Shown one piece after another: positions 44,866 to 56,756 of a stretch of 64,000 nt of DNA. The stretch is taken from the NCBI GenBank assembly GCA_022578605.1, contig MU394092.1:124001-188000 (forward strand), written 5' to 3'. The first letter of the stretch is position 1; the number at the start of each line of letters is the position of its first letter. The notes under the pieces are model-generated. The model did not search any database and was not told where the DNA came from. It saw nothing but the letters and a program-made list of their open reading frames with translations. This DNA comes from Camillea tinctor (Eukaryota; Ascomycota; Sordariomycetes; Xylariales; Xylariaceae). The position numbers were made by a program, and so were the translations under genes.

Positions 44866-47622
44866 GGTTATTGAAGTTTAAGTGAAATAGAATATAATAT
44901 TGAATAGATTCTGCTTCTCCCTTTACAGATATCCGAGCGTAGGAAGCAAAGTAGTCGAAAGGAAGAATGAGAACGAAAAAGCCACTCCGAAGATCGATGG
45001 GACAGACGTCTAATACTTGCGGATGAAGACTGCTGAGTGAAATAAAATATAGCAACTGGCCAAACTAGGACCAAGAGAGAATAGAATGCCAAAAGTTTGT
45101 CGAATTCCTGATTCTTAGAAAGTAAGGGGTATAAAAGTCAACGAGTCGAGAAACGAAGTGACAAATAAGAAAGTGGTGAAGGTGTAAGTAAGTAGGTATG
45201 GTATACACAATCAACCACAGTGACTTGGCACAGAAAAGAAGAACAAGGAAGCTTATTGTCGTTCAAAGGGCCCGTCTAGAACCACTGGGGGGGAAAAGAA
45301 ATGAACAATAGAAGGGAACAAACGGCGTATAAAATAAGAACAAGTTGAAAAGAAGAGACTGAGGCATAAGAAGACAAAGTTTGATATTCCTCGTGCTACC
45401 TTTTTAAGGTAGACATGATTACCCGCAGCGATCTCCGTCTATGTATGCAGCTGTACGCAGTAAAGGGGGACCTTGTCATCGCCAAGCTTAAAAATTAAAG
45501 AGGGATGCGTACCTCTCGTCTGGGGCATGAATCTAGAGTAAGGCCCCAGAATAGAATCTAGGGTGTAGATGGTTGGATGGGACGATTCTATTGGGCGCTT
45601 AAGGGGTAGAGGTGCTTGGTGTTGCCGCCAAGTCAAACGACCACCTCCCTGAAGAGCCGCGTCAATTGACTAGACCAGGGCTCCGACCGGGGTCTTACAG
45701 CACCTGAGGTCCTTTTCTAGTATTTTACCCTTCGTGAACACCCGACGGGGCTTATGACAGGCCAGCTGGGAAAGTGGAAAGGGGTCCGTCGCCATATTAG
45801 GGACGGCAACACGGTACACGATCTAGGATTAGTTAGGTAGGTAACAGTTGCATCTAAGAAGGAGAATAATAGTTCCAGACGACATGCTCCAGGGCTAGGA
45901 CCGATATGCGGTATTAGGTCCTTCAGAGACCTACAACAATGGTATGGTGTAAATAAAGAGATTCTCTTGGCTGCCTCTAGGCCACACAAAGAACTAAACT
46001 AAAGAAGGATGCTGGATATCGTATATCGAGTGTAGTGTATAGAATAGACAATAACTCTATTTTTGCGACATGCGAGGGCTATGCAACCAATGCCGCCAGA
46101 GCATCGTCTGCGATCGACACGAACTTACAACCTGTTGAAGGAAAATATCAAATTAATGCTGCGAGGTCGCATGACTCTGAATACGTATTAACTAAGCGGC
46201 TGAGCGGTAGACATGACCATTTTCAGCTTCGGTTATCGGGCCAAGGATGGGCTACAACCGAAAAACAGGGCGCTTGGATTCGTAAGTCGATCAATGTTTC
46301 CGCATGCGTGAGCTACGCCGAGGGGAAATATCTAAGAGGACCCAGGACCTGATGGTGGTTTGTGAGGTAGATGATCTGCTGATCCCCAGACCGTGATCAA
46401 ACTGGTAAACATGTTGGTATCTGGGAATAGCGAGAGAGGGAAAAAAAACAATGGTCCGACGGGCACTAGGATCAAACAAACGGCCAGCCAGAGACCCCGG
46501 AAGCAATCTCAGGGTAGAAGATCTTGGGGGCTAGGCCAAGTGGCAAGGAACAAAGACAGATAGACGGAACAAAGAATAGAAATTCGTGATCCAGCCAAGA
46601 CTTAAAGGGGCCGAAAAGGCGTTTTCGATTGTGATACATGAAGCTTCGAAGCAAGAAGGATGTAGCAGGGTCACCAGATGTCTGTCTAGGTTAGGTATAT
46701 GAACGGATACGACGAGAATATTCTGGGGAGGTTTTATTATTGAACATTGTAGGGGAAAAAAATCGATGAATAAAGGAAGGTTAGGAACTGAAAATAATGC
46801 ATAGATGATCTAGATAACAACATACATAGTAGTGGTAGATTATAACCTATACCTAGTAGTAACCTAAATAATACAGCCTATTAGTAGGTACCTAGTAAGG
46901 TATTGATGTCAGGTACATGATGAAGTACGCACCTGTAGCGCTAGTTCTAGTGTACCGAGCAGCCCCACTCGGAAGAAACCATTTCACGTTGGAAAAGCGT
47001 TTCAACAAACACAACTTGTGATTGGTACAAAATTGAGATTTGAGATCAAGTGAAACAAAAGGAAAAAAAAGAGAAAAAAAAAAAAAAAAACTCGATAAAA
47101 GTGACAGCAAATGACACCGGCGCAAAAGATAAATTACAGTATACTAGTACATAAGTACTACTTAAGTACGTATGGTAAACACTAGGTAGGTTAGTAGTGC
47201 ACAGAAGGTACATAGTAGATAAGCACTCTAATCTAAGGTGAGGTAGGTAGGTATAGGTATGTGTACCTAGTACACCTCTCCGGGGGTACTTAGTGCAGTT
47301 CACATATAACAACATGTATGCACATGGCAGGTAACCTAGATCAACTTGATGGATTTGAGCCTTACCTACGTAATTATACCACAATGTGCAATATATTATA
47401 TAGGTAGGCAATACGGAGGACCTAGGCATATGGAAGTGTATAGGCTGTGGTGTGGGTTTTAAGCAATAAAAAGTCTTTTGCAGTGTAGTGTAAGCGAAGT
47501 AGGTCTGACGATTCCGGAAATTCAGGGATTCAAACCATGATCCCACCCCATCGTCCTCATTAATATGCTACCAAGCGAACCATACTTTAACATAGTCCTT
47601 CTCCAAACAAGGTTCGGCAAAA

Positions 47623-47906
47623 CTATCCGAAAAGGTCTTCGTCAATATCGTTCGATCTGGTCTTTGCCATCGATGTTATTGGGGCCGGACCACTACCGGT
47701 CGTAAGCCTAAAGCAGAGCCTCTCGACATTCCAGATAACCTACATATCACCTAATACACCATAACTTGGAAGACAGGCAGAGCAAGGATTGAGACTACAT
47801 ACGTACATACTTAAGTTCGCAAAAAGCGGACATACCAAGGAATCCCCATGATGCAAGCAAGCAATGCAGACAGTATCAGACACATGAACCATTCATTAGG
47901 ATCCAT
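47623..47906 (-). CDS. Candidate 51-aa single-span membrane microprotein
   Basis: Two short exons, 47906-47836 and 47707-47623, fit a spliced small gene. Exon 1 reads MDPNEWFMCLILSALLACIM then GIPW, a strong hydrophobic helix. The donor is GTATGT, the acceptor CTCTGCTTTAG, and the join is phase 2 (Trp codon). Exon 2 reads LTTGSGPAPITSMAKTRSND then IDEDLFG and stop. The transition from hydrophobic to polar/acidic sequence is natural. No family is recognised, and no strong branch site was seen in the intron, so this remains a hypothesis. Confidence 0.33.
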
Positions 47907-48321
47907 CCCAGTTATTGAACAGCCTAGACTAGTGAGGAATACCTAACCCAGGCCATCAAGGTTCTAGGCAGGATATAGTATATGTATACTAGTATATATA
48001 TATAAATATAAATGAGATGTACACTTGTTGCAATGTATGTAATCAATCCTATATGATATTGAGCAGCAGATCCCTGGGCTGGCCGGATTTGCCAAATATT
48101 GCATGTACATATAACCAGCAACCTTCAGAGGTATGCCGCAACCAGTAAGAACATCATGCCATATACTCATTATTTTACGAAGCATACCTATTGGCAAGTG
48201 CAGACGAGTATATATTGATAGAGACAGTCGACACATGTGGCTCTACAATACGGGTATACTGATTAGAGAACACACAATGGCAGGCAGGACGAAGTATTCG
48301 ATATGCAAGTAATCCCGGATT

Positions 48322-48534
48322 CTAACCATCATCAGTAAGGCGACATTGTTGAACGCCAATCGAATGGCGGAGATAACCTGCAGCTGTCGATCTATCTGGC
48401 TTAAAAAAGGGTATTGAGGCGCGTGAGGCGACTATGGTCTCGTATCTTGCCATTTCACCACGGCATTTTAAAGATTCTTCTAGACAGGTCAGGAGAAGGA
48501 CAAAAGAGAGGAGTGTGAGATTCTTGGTGCTCAC
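48322..48534 (-). CDS. Weak candidate small secreted protein, 70 aa
   Basis: Open frame beginning MSTKNLTLLSFVLLLTCLEE, which resembles a signal peptide (short basic start, hydrophobic core). The remaining 45 residues are basic with two Cys. No homology recognised; the frame is short enough to be chance. Confidence 0.2.
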   Translation of the reverse strand: MSTKNLTLLSFVLLLTCLEESLKCRGEMARYETIVASRASIPFFKPDRSTAAGYLRHSIGVQQCRLTDDG

Positions 48535-50031
48535 GAACCGATAGAAGTAGATATCAATAGTGAGAAGAAATGAATCGAGACGGAACTAGACCAGCCAACC
48601 ATTTCTCATATGTGTTGAGTAGTAGCTGTGAGATTGATTGAGTAGGGTGCCGGCCGATCTTGACTCGTGTCTCGCGTGTAAATCATCAACTCTCGGATTC
48701 AAATCAACGATTGACACGTTACACACACAGACGAACACAGACAGCGTACGTGGTCTCGCCCAATCCAGCCCAAAAAAAGTGTATAAAAACCAACTTGAAA
48801 TAAAACGAATAAATACCTACCTAGGTAAATAAAGTATTAAGACAAGCAAAAGAAGAAAATTTTTATTAAAAAAAAAGTAAATATAAAAAGTGTGAGATAA
48901 TAATGAGTACCTAACTGCTCATATTTCTTTTTCTTCTTCCTTTTTCTTTTTTTTCTTTTTTTAATATATATATGTCTCTGGCATCAATCAATAACCTGAG
49001 TGGCGGTTCACGAATAGCTGGCGCAACAACTCAACAATATTTGATAGATAACTTAATACTCAAGATAAAAAAGGGGGGGAGGAGGGGGAGGAGAGGGTTA
49101 AGTTTAAAAGGCTAACTTAGCACCTAATCTGGCACCTAACCTGATTAATGTAAGCATGTATGCATTGAACTACCTAGGTACGTAGGTAAAAAATATGTAT
49201 GGAGGGTAATATAGTGTACATAGGTACAGTAGTGTAAGATGGAATAAGATGACGGAAGCGCCGTTTATCTACAGTATAGGGAAAGATAGCGTGGAAATTA
49301 AGAGAGTTTTAAGCGTGCATGAGTTGCATTGTAAGTGGTCCAAGCCAATTTTATCAACAGCAGTGGCTTTTATTAGTTATGGAATAACCTTTGTGAACCA
49401 AGAGAAAGCTGAGAAAGCCTGAGAAAGTTCACTAAACCTTAAGTATCACCTTAACACATGCCGCCCAACTAGCCCCCCTCCTACACTAGAAAATCTGCCT
49501 GGATCATTATCATCACCCAATCCTCAACCCATACGATATACATGAAATCCTCACATCAGGTAGGTGACCAACACTACTTTGTCCGCCTCATTCACCAGAC
49601 AACTTCATCTCCATAACCAAAATACAACCTAAGAAAATAAAAAATAAAAATAAAAACAAAAAAGGAAAAAAGGAAAGAGAAATAAAAACAGACCATCGCA
49701 CACATCATATTACCCCCTCGACTACAATCTCCTCTTGGTATTTTCCAATCCGAGTCTTTCTTGCACCCTCTTCCATCTTATTCTTTCTACCGACCTGTCA
49801 GCCTTTTTTCTCAGTTCATCTGATTCCGCACACGACGGAGTAATTCCCGCCCAAGCACGCGACCACACGTCAGACAATTATACCATCTCGCCTCTTACTC
49901 TCCAGCCCTCGTTTCGGTACCCATCTTTTCACTCGAGCGCCCGGTAGTCAGCGAGCCCAGATTGACCACCGAGTCCATCTGTCATGATCACGAGGACATC
50001 ATAGCTCGCCCAACAGAATCCGAACCACAAG

Positions 50032-51938
50032 ATGATTACAGTAGGAGTAAGGGACGCAACCATTTTTCGCGATGAGGACGTCCCCATAGTCACCAATTCC
50101 TTCGAAACCCACTCCCAATCTCTCCATCTTACGAGAGAATCCTACATGCAGAGAGAGAGAGAAATGCCAATCGATAGAAATGGCGATAGCGACGAGAACG
50201 AGGATGAAGGCACCGCGACTGTCGAGCTGGCTGCCATCATGACTACTGTATCGACTCCGGTTACGCCCGGCCCCTCGAGCCCTCCTCTAGACCCGCCCAA
50301 GCCTGTCGATTTCGTGCCACCCACGCGACCCAGCAGTACTCCCTTTCCCAATGCCCAGCAAGGTCAAACTGATATTCGATGTTTGACTTGCCAACCTGAT
50401 GATCTCGACCCTGATAGCTGTATGCTTGCGAGCCCCGTATCTGCCCCAAACGCCGACCAGAGCCCAGCTATGACGCTGAACAAACTACCCGCCGAGATTC
50501 ATGAGTGCATTCTAGATCACTTATTCGGTTACCGCGTCTCCACTTCCTCCCCGAGTTCCCTCAGCATACCCAGTGTGAACGCCCGGAGTTGGAGCACGGC
50601 CCTGCGGCATTCGAGGCGGAAGGAGTTGGCCAATCTTGCCTTGGTGAGCCCGCTGTGGCGGGATATGATTCAACAGCGACTCTACCGGCATATCAAGCTA
50701 AAGGCCACCGTCCGTAGCGGCAATGACGTTATGACCTTCTTTGTACACCACCCTCATCTTCGGACCTACGTCAAGCATATTGAAATATGGTTTCCCGTCT
50801 TTCAACCCAAGTATCCCACCGGCCTGGGGGATACCTCTCTTGCCCTGCCCACCGTTTCCCCCGAGGGGATTGCCAGTGCCACTTATGCCCTGCCTACGGA
50901 TAACGCAACCTTGGAGGAAGTATTTTATCTTGTGAGCATGACGTTCCCTGAAGTGCGCATTATGACGCTTGAGGGCGGGGAGCGGAAGAAGGCACCGCGT
51001 GTCAGGTTCAACGTCCCTGGACCCCTGTGGGCAAATCGGGATTTGCCTCTGGTTCCTTCCATCCGAACCCTTATAGTGAAGGGTCAATGGAACATCATCC
51101 GCCAGGCTAAGGACTGGGAGGTTATCTCTAGGGCACTGCCTAACCTAGAAGAGTGGCATGGGACCTATGCCAAGCCTAAATCTAAGAGCTATCTGAGCAT
51201 GGCAAACACCCTAGAGACGCTGGACCCCAAGATCACCAAGCTGAATCTTTGCCTCGAGTGTGACTATCGGCGGGAGATGACGTGCCCTCCGTATTACCTC
51301 AAAGTATGCAAGCAACTTCACTGGTGCGAGAAGATGGCAAAGGCTGCGAGTAATCTGGAACATCTCTCCTATACGGGCCGCGTCTGTCATGGCTTCTTCG
51401 ATGTGTTAGCTAAGTTTTCGAATCCCCGAACCACCCGGCTTAAGACCATCGACCTTACCGTCAAGAACTGCTGCCGGAAGAATGCACAGTGGAACGAATC
51501 AGGTTCTGGTATCACCGATATGCATTTTATCAATGCCTTTGAGCAACTCGTTCTTAGTGGCATACGAGCGTTAGAACGCCTAAAGTCCGTGGAACTCTTG
51601 CGAATCAGATACGTTGATCTTGGTACGTGTTATCATGCGTCTATTATGAGTGCCTATTTGCTAACTTGTCATATCAAGACTCGCCTGTCCCGCCCCTCAA
51701 CCCCTATTTCATGATCAGAGATGGATGGTGCTCCGGTGTTTGGAGTGATGAGATTGTGGCCGAGATCAACCGCGTACGACCGGATATCCATTTCGAAGAG
51801 ATGGTGGAGAGCTTCGGCGAAGTAGGCTACAATAAAGAAGGTCGACTGGTTATTAGCCCGGACTTTCCAAAATCGCGAGTGCTCTCTCTGAAATTAGCAA
51901 ATTATGCTATGCTCTCAGGGGGGATCACGATCCTATAA
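50032..51938 (+). CDS. F-box protein, 616 aa
   Basis: Putative SCF ubiquitin-ligase substrate receptor. Exons 50032-51622 and 51679-51938 join in phase 1 (YVDLG to DSPVPPLN). The Pro/Ser-rich N-terminal 140 residues lead to the F-box at about 147-200 (LNKLPAEIHECILDHLFGY, then LANLALVSPLWRDMIQQRLYRH). The remainder looks like the leucine-rich-like repeats common in fungal F-box proteins (LRTYVKHIEIWF, LVPSIRTLIVKG, LPNLEEWHGTY, ASNLEHLSYTG). The substrate is unknown. The start was taken as the first ATG of the frame; an internal Met at 50143 is also possible because the first 37 residues are unremarkable. Convergent with GPI14. Confidence 0.8.
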
Positions 51939-53172
51939 AAAAAAAACAGGCATATATATATATATGCGACGACATCAATCCGACGACTATATGATTACGA
52001 AAACACAGCAATAAAAAACGTTCATCTTTGGCGCGGCTGCCTCACCAAAAGCCGTGTATGCTGGAGTGTTATTGTGCTCATTCGACTGCGAGGGTAGAGG
52101 TTTGGCCCAATAACGTCCGCAAGGACGATTCTAATTACGGAGTTCCCACACAACAGATGTTCTCTTTCTGTCTCTCTTTCTATCTTTTCCCCATTCCTTT
52201 TTCGTTTTTTTTTTCAGTGCGGTACCAATCACTTGATGGGCATATATTTGGCATGGTTGGAATGGGTGGCGGATCACAACTTTGCATTTATTGGACGTGT
52301 TTTCCTCTGCAATGCTCGGAAAGGAAGGGGGTAAGAAGAAGGGGGAGAGGGAGGAAAGGAGGCCGGGGCAAACGTGCATCATTGACTTGTGTTCTTTTCT
52401 TTATTTGTGGAGGCCACATAATACCCATCGCGACGGTTTGCTTGAATGGCGTTCCGAGGTCGAATTTTCTTTCCTTTTTCTTTCGACGGAGTTCTGACTG
52501 TCTGTAATTAAATGTGTTATCATATTGGGGAGATGAATATGTAACATAGAATCGCTCGTCTAGAATGGAAAGAAAGGCCACTACTACCACCAAAAAGAAA
52601 AGGCAAAAGCACAAAGACTATATGTATGCTTAATCTTTAATGACTTTCTTGCCTATTCTCTTGGGTAAAGAGCGGCAGTACTAACAAGTAGAGAACATAC
52701 GAAACCATCCATATTGTTGAGTAGAGGCGGTGGATGAGGTGGTTTCTAGAAGTTATCCAAGTGTCCACGCATCCGTTTGTTTATAAAACCCAGCAGTCAT
52801 AGGATATCAAGTTCTTATTATTGTGAGAGAGAGCAGAGGGCCGTGAACTTCATAAGGGATGTGTATTTTAGGAACCTGGTATTTCATTGAATGAAAAATC
52901 ATGGTTTATGTAAATGACGTTTTTGATATGCTGGGCACTTACTAAGGTTGATAAGTCAGTAAGGTTAGCTACTGCACTAACCTACATAAATGTATTCACA
53001 CTCAATATCATCTCCCTCCCCCCCCCTTTTACATATAAGCAGGTCATAGTATAGAGCACACCCCTACCCGAAATTCTTTCTATCCGTCCTCCACCCACAC
53101 ATATTGAAATGCGCCATCCAACGCCAGCCTCAGAAATCCCCTTTCCCTTCCCCCCTCTGAATGATATGACAT
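51939..53172. other. Convergent 3' flanks of the F-box gene and GPI14
   Basis: About 1.2 kb with an AT dinucleotide patch (51952-51964), T-runs near 52206-52215 and purine-rich sequence. Short frames only; none supported. Confidence 0.5.
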
Positions 53173-54630
53173 TTACTGTCCCGGCAGTGCTAGGTCCTCG
53201 ACGATGATACCAAGGATCCAGCAGTTGACGAGAAAGAAGGTTTGGGCGGCAGCCCACAGGCCGGGGACGAAGGTGCTGTGGCCGAGGAACTCGAGCTCAT
53301 AGCCCTGTTGCAGCCAGAGGGCCTGTCCGGCGACCCAGAGGGCAAGGGCAGGGACGCCACGGGTAGCGGGCCGGTGCAGGAGTGATGATCTTGGTAGGTA
53401 CAGCGGCAGGAAGACCATGTACCAGAGGAAGTACTAAAAAGCCAGGTTAGTTGGCTCGTATTTGGTTTCGAAGAGGGAAGAAAAGGAGGTATAGAGAGAA
53501 GGCAGAAAAGGGGGTATAGTAAGATAAGGGATAGTGAGGTAGTGCAAAGGTAAAAAACGTACCTGGCTAGTGCAGACCTTGTTAAAGGTGACGAACGCGA
53601 AGGTCTGCGCCAGCATTGTGGTGGGAAGGTCCTTCTTGGCGCCGACAAGGGGGATCAGCACAGTCGAAAGCAGCAGTTGCGGCAGGAATGCAATGGACTC
53701 TATCCGTAGCGGCGCAGCTGATGTGGCGCCCGGCACCGAAGTCATGTATAGGAGCACGTTGTAAGGGCTGAAGTTGTGCCGGTGGTCGATACGCGTGACG
53801 TGGTGTAGGAATGTGTGTGCTAGGAAGGGCATCCCGTAGATCATATACATGGCAGCATTCAGGCCAGCGAATGTCGCTAGGCTGACCAGAGTCAGCTTGA
53901 CGCGGTCGGTAGTGATAAATCCCTTCGCCTTCTGCATCAGGGTCCTATCGCTCATCGCCTCCGATTCTGCTTTTCTCTCACGGTCTTGGGGTGTAGTAGA
54001 GGCTACTGGTGCCATCCTCATGTGCTCCACGTCCATCCACCAGATTACTGCCGGTGCATATACAAACGGGTAGATCTTGAAATGCACACCAAACCCTAGT
54101 AGGGCGCCGGCGAGCACAACTCTACGTTCGAGGACAGCCCATAGGAGGGCTGTGACAAGCACGCCCAGCAGTCCTTCCGAGCTACCCCTCGTGCTGATAG
54201 TAGCAACCATGGGATTCAGAAGCCATATGCTAGCGAAGCGGCATGCTCGGTCAGTAGGCATGTGCAGATGCTGCTGCAGTACGAGCATGACGAGATACCC
54301 AGCCAGCAGGTCGGCGGCAGCGAAGAGCATCTTACCCCACGAGAACCAAAAAGTGCCAGACCAGGTGGTTGGGTACATGAGCCAGGCGAGCAGGGGCGTA
54401 TACCGGTAGGTCTCGCGCGTATAGGGCGATGCTTCAGCGCCCCATGCTGACGAGGATGAGAAGGTAAATCGTGCCGCGTCGGTGAAGACTAGGTAGTCTA
54501 TGTCGGTATACTTGAGTGGCGAGTTGGCATCCTGCCAGAGCCCGTAGAGAAGCATGCCCACTCGTAAGATAGCCGCCGCCCCAAATAGTGGGAGTGGCCG
54601 GGACACGACGGCTGAGATTCCAGACGCCAT
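53173..54630 (-). CDS. GPI14: GPI mannosyltransferase 1 (PIG-M/Gpi14)
   Basis: ER multi-pass enzyme adding the first mannose to the GPI-anchor precursor from dolichol-phosphate mannose (GT-C family). Exons 54630-53563 and 53433-53173 give 442 residues in phase 0 (KVCTSQ to YFLWYMVFLPL). The luminal DxD-type motif is in KYTDIDYLVFTDAARF near residue 40, followed by ETYRYTPLLAWLMYP as in PIG-M. Further landmarks are NPMVATISTRGSSE, GFGVHFKIYPFVYAP, and DHRHNFSPYNVLLY. About ten hydrophobic spans. The start MASGISAVVSRPLPLFG is preferred over the ATG 30 codons upstream. Divergent from the translin-family gene, sharing a 0.5-kb promoter. Confidence 0.94.
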
Positions 54631-55125
54631 ATTGTTGAAGCAAGTATATATCGTGGAACGATCCTTAATGAGATTAAGGGGCAACAGTTGAACGCTACTC
54701 AACCCAGAAACACACCACACTTGAAGGACTCTCTAGGTATAAAATAGCAAACCTCATTCATATGATATCCTAGGTCCCTATATCCATTTTAGCTAGAATA
54801 ACTGTACTGGAAATATAGGTGAGGGAGAGGAATTGGTGAAAAAGGAGTTGAGATGGCGATAAAAAGGAGATGTAACAACTAATAACTACTTGGGTTAGTA
54901 CTTAGCATCTGTCCCTAAAGTAAGTACTAACCTAGTATATAGGTTAGGGGTTAGGTAAGTAGTACACGTCGGCCTTACACCGGCTAATCTGCTGTTACAG
55001 ATGACAAGAGCCGACAACAGCCCAGAGACAGCTGGCTCAACTCTTGGGTCCTACAAGTCACATCGCCGCACCAATACTGGGGCAACTCTCCATTCAACCA
55101 TCGACAACACCCAAGACAACAACAA
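54631..55125. promoter_or_regulatory. Divergent GPI14/translin-family promoter
   Basis: About 500 bp between starts. AT-rich TAGG/CCTA words lie in the middle and a CA-rich leader (about 55040-55125) before the translin-family ATG. No defined element recognised. Confidence 0.4.
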
Positions 55126-56227
55126 ATGTCTGAAGTTATTGTTCCCAAAGGTCGAGGAGGCGCCATGGCGGGAGTTAAGAGAGACCACCAGGGCAGAGAG
55201 AAGCCTGAGACCAAGTCCACCAACCAGGATAAGCCCCGCAATGCCTACACTTCCATGTTCGAGTCCTTCCGCGATGAGCTCGACGAGAGCCAGGCCCGGC
55301 GCATGAAGGTTGGCACTGTATCACGGGATGTTACAGCGCTTAGCAAGAAGATGTAAGTACATGATTATAAGTAAGAGAGAAAAAAAAGGAACAGGGAAAG
55401 AAAAGAGAAAGAAGAAGAAAAAAAAGAATATTTATGCTAACAGTAAAAAAAATAGTATCTTCTCCTTACAACGGTAAGAAAAGGGGACTAGAGGAAAAGA
55501 ATCGTCACTCTCTCCCACTTTTACTTACTCAACTCACCTCTTCTTTAACCTTTCGTCCCATTTCTCTATTTCATCCCTCGAAAAAATTCATATCTAAAAT
55601 ACAAACTCATATTTATGTTATCGCACTAGAGTCCGCACCTTAGGCCAGCCGATTCCAGAGCGCATCCAGGCCGAGGTAGATCAGCGCCTTCGCGAGATCG
55701 CCAAGTTACTCGCTACCATTGAACTTGATCTTAGCGGCATGAACCGCTATCGGTACTCGCCCATCTGTCTGGAAGAACTGGTTGAGGCGCTCTCATTCGC
55801 ACACTATCTACGACACCAAGCCTTAATTACTCCTGCGCAGACCCAGGATGCCATGCCAACCACCGGCATCCCTTTGACCGCCGCTGACTACGTCTTCGGC
55901 ATCTTCGACCTCACAGGAGAGATGATGCGCTTCGCAACCGCCGTCACAGCGCTAGCGGGTGCGGTGCCTACGGGCGAAGCTAGTCAAGGGGAGGCTGCTG
56001 ATGATAGGACCATCGTCAACGATATGCAAGAAGTCAGCTCTATGTTCCAGATCTGCCCACCCGTCGGAGGAAAACCCACCAACTACTCTAAGAAGATGGA
56101 CGTCATGATCGAGCAGGTTCTCAAGGTTGAGCGTCTTGGTTACGGAGTCACGGTACGGGGCACGGAGCGACCTAAGGGGTGGATGCCGGATTTAAAGGAG
56201 CCCCTACGAGACGGAGATGCCGAGTAG
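55126..56227 (+). CDS. Translin-family protein (TRAX-like)
   Basis: Translin/TRAX superfamily, whose members form the C3PO ribonuclease that removes passenger strands in RNAi and processes tRNA fragments. Exons 55126-55352 and 55630-56227 give 274 residues; the 277-bp intron is the longest in the window and A-rich. The N-terminus is basic with KRDHQGREKPETKSTNQDK. The translin fold begins at NAYTSMFESFRDELDESQAR and continues through RYRYSPICLEELVEALSFAH and LTAADYVFGIFDLTGEMMRF. FGIFDLTGEMMRF carries the conserved Asp and Glu near the TRAX active site, so this is more likely TRAX than translin. No partner translin gene lies nearby. Confidence 0.88.
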
Positions 56228-56756
56228 CCAGGAGTACGAGAGTGGGATGACGATACGACTAACCCTAAGTACTTGATGCTGTTGGAATAGGATTTGGTGT
56301 CGACTATTACCCTCTTGCCTCCTTAATTCATCTGTCTGTCTTGTTATGGAGTAGTTCAATCATAGAGTGATCAGATGTGCGAGGTCGGACGATTGTCACG
56401 GCGAATGAGCAGTAATTTTCAAAGTGAAGGTATCAATATCCGGTCGGAGGATACATGTATAACACACATGCATACTCATTACTCTCGTACAAAAGCTATG
56501 GTATACCTACATAAAACCAGAGTATCCCGAACTGATAGATAGCAGCCATCGTCATCGAAGAATCCCTCACCAAGAATATATTAGCGCTGAACATGCTCCT
56601 CTATGATACCTCTAATTATTTAATAGATGTTTTGTTTCAAAGTATATCACCTAAGAGCGCTTACTGCAAAAGAAATACGTGCCATAACCTCCCTTTCTTA
56701 AGCCCCCAACGCTATTCAGCACCATTAACCAACCCACCTCGCACCCCCTAACCCCC
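56228..56756. other. Convergent 3' flanks
   Basis: About 530 bp between the translin-family gene and the Zn2Cys6 gene. No gene or repeat of note. Confidence 0.5.

Larger units (their letters stand above)
44866..50031. other. 5.2-kb divergent intergenic region, two weak small-gene candidates
   Basis: AT-rich noncoding stretch between the subtilisin and the F-box gene. Two ACCTAGGT palindromes lie at 48819-48826 and 49172-49179, with A/T tracts at 48850-48970 and 49630-49690. Small-gene candidates at 47623-47906 and 48322-48534 are listed separately. A 105-codon plus-strand frame (46035-46352) has no recognisable features. No RNA gene recognised. Confidence 0.4.

Noticed and set aside
45260..45300. 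GGGCCCGTCTAG as an introner remnant
   Set aside because: Only about ten bases match and none of the other conserved blocks follow.
46035..46352. 105-codon plus-strand open frame
   Set aside because: No domain, no signal peptide, poor start context and no splice partners; treated as chance.
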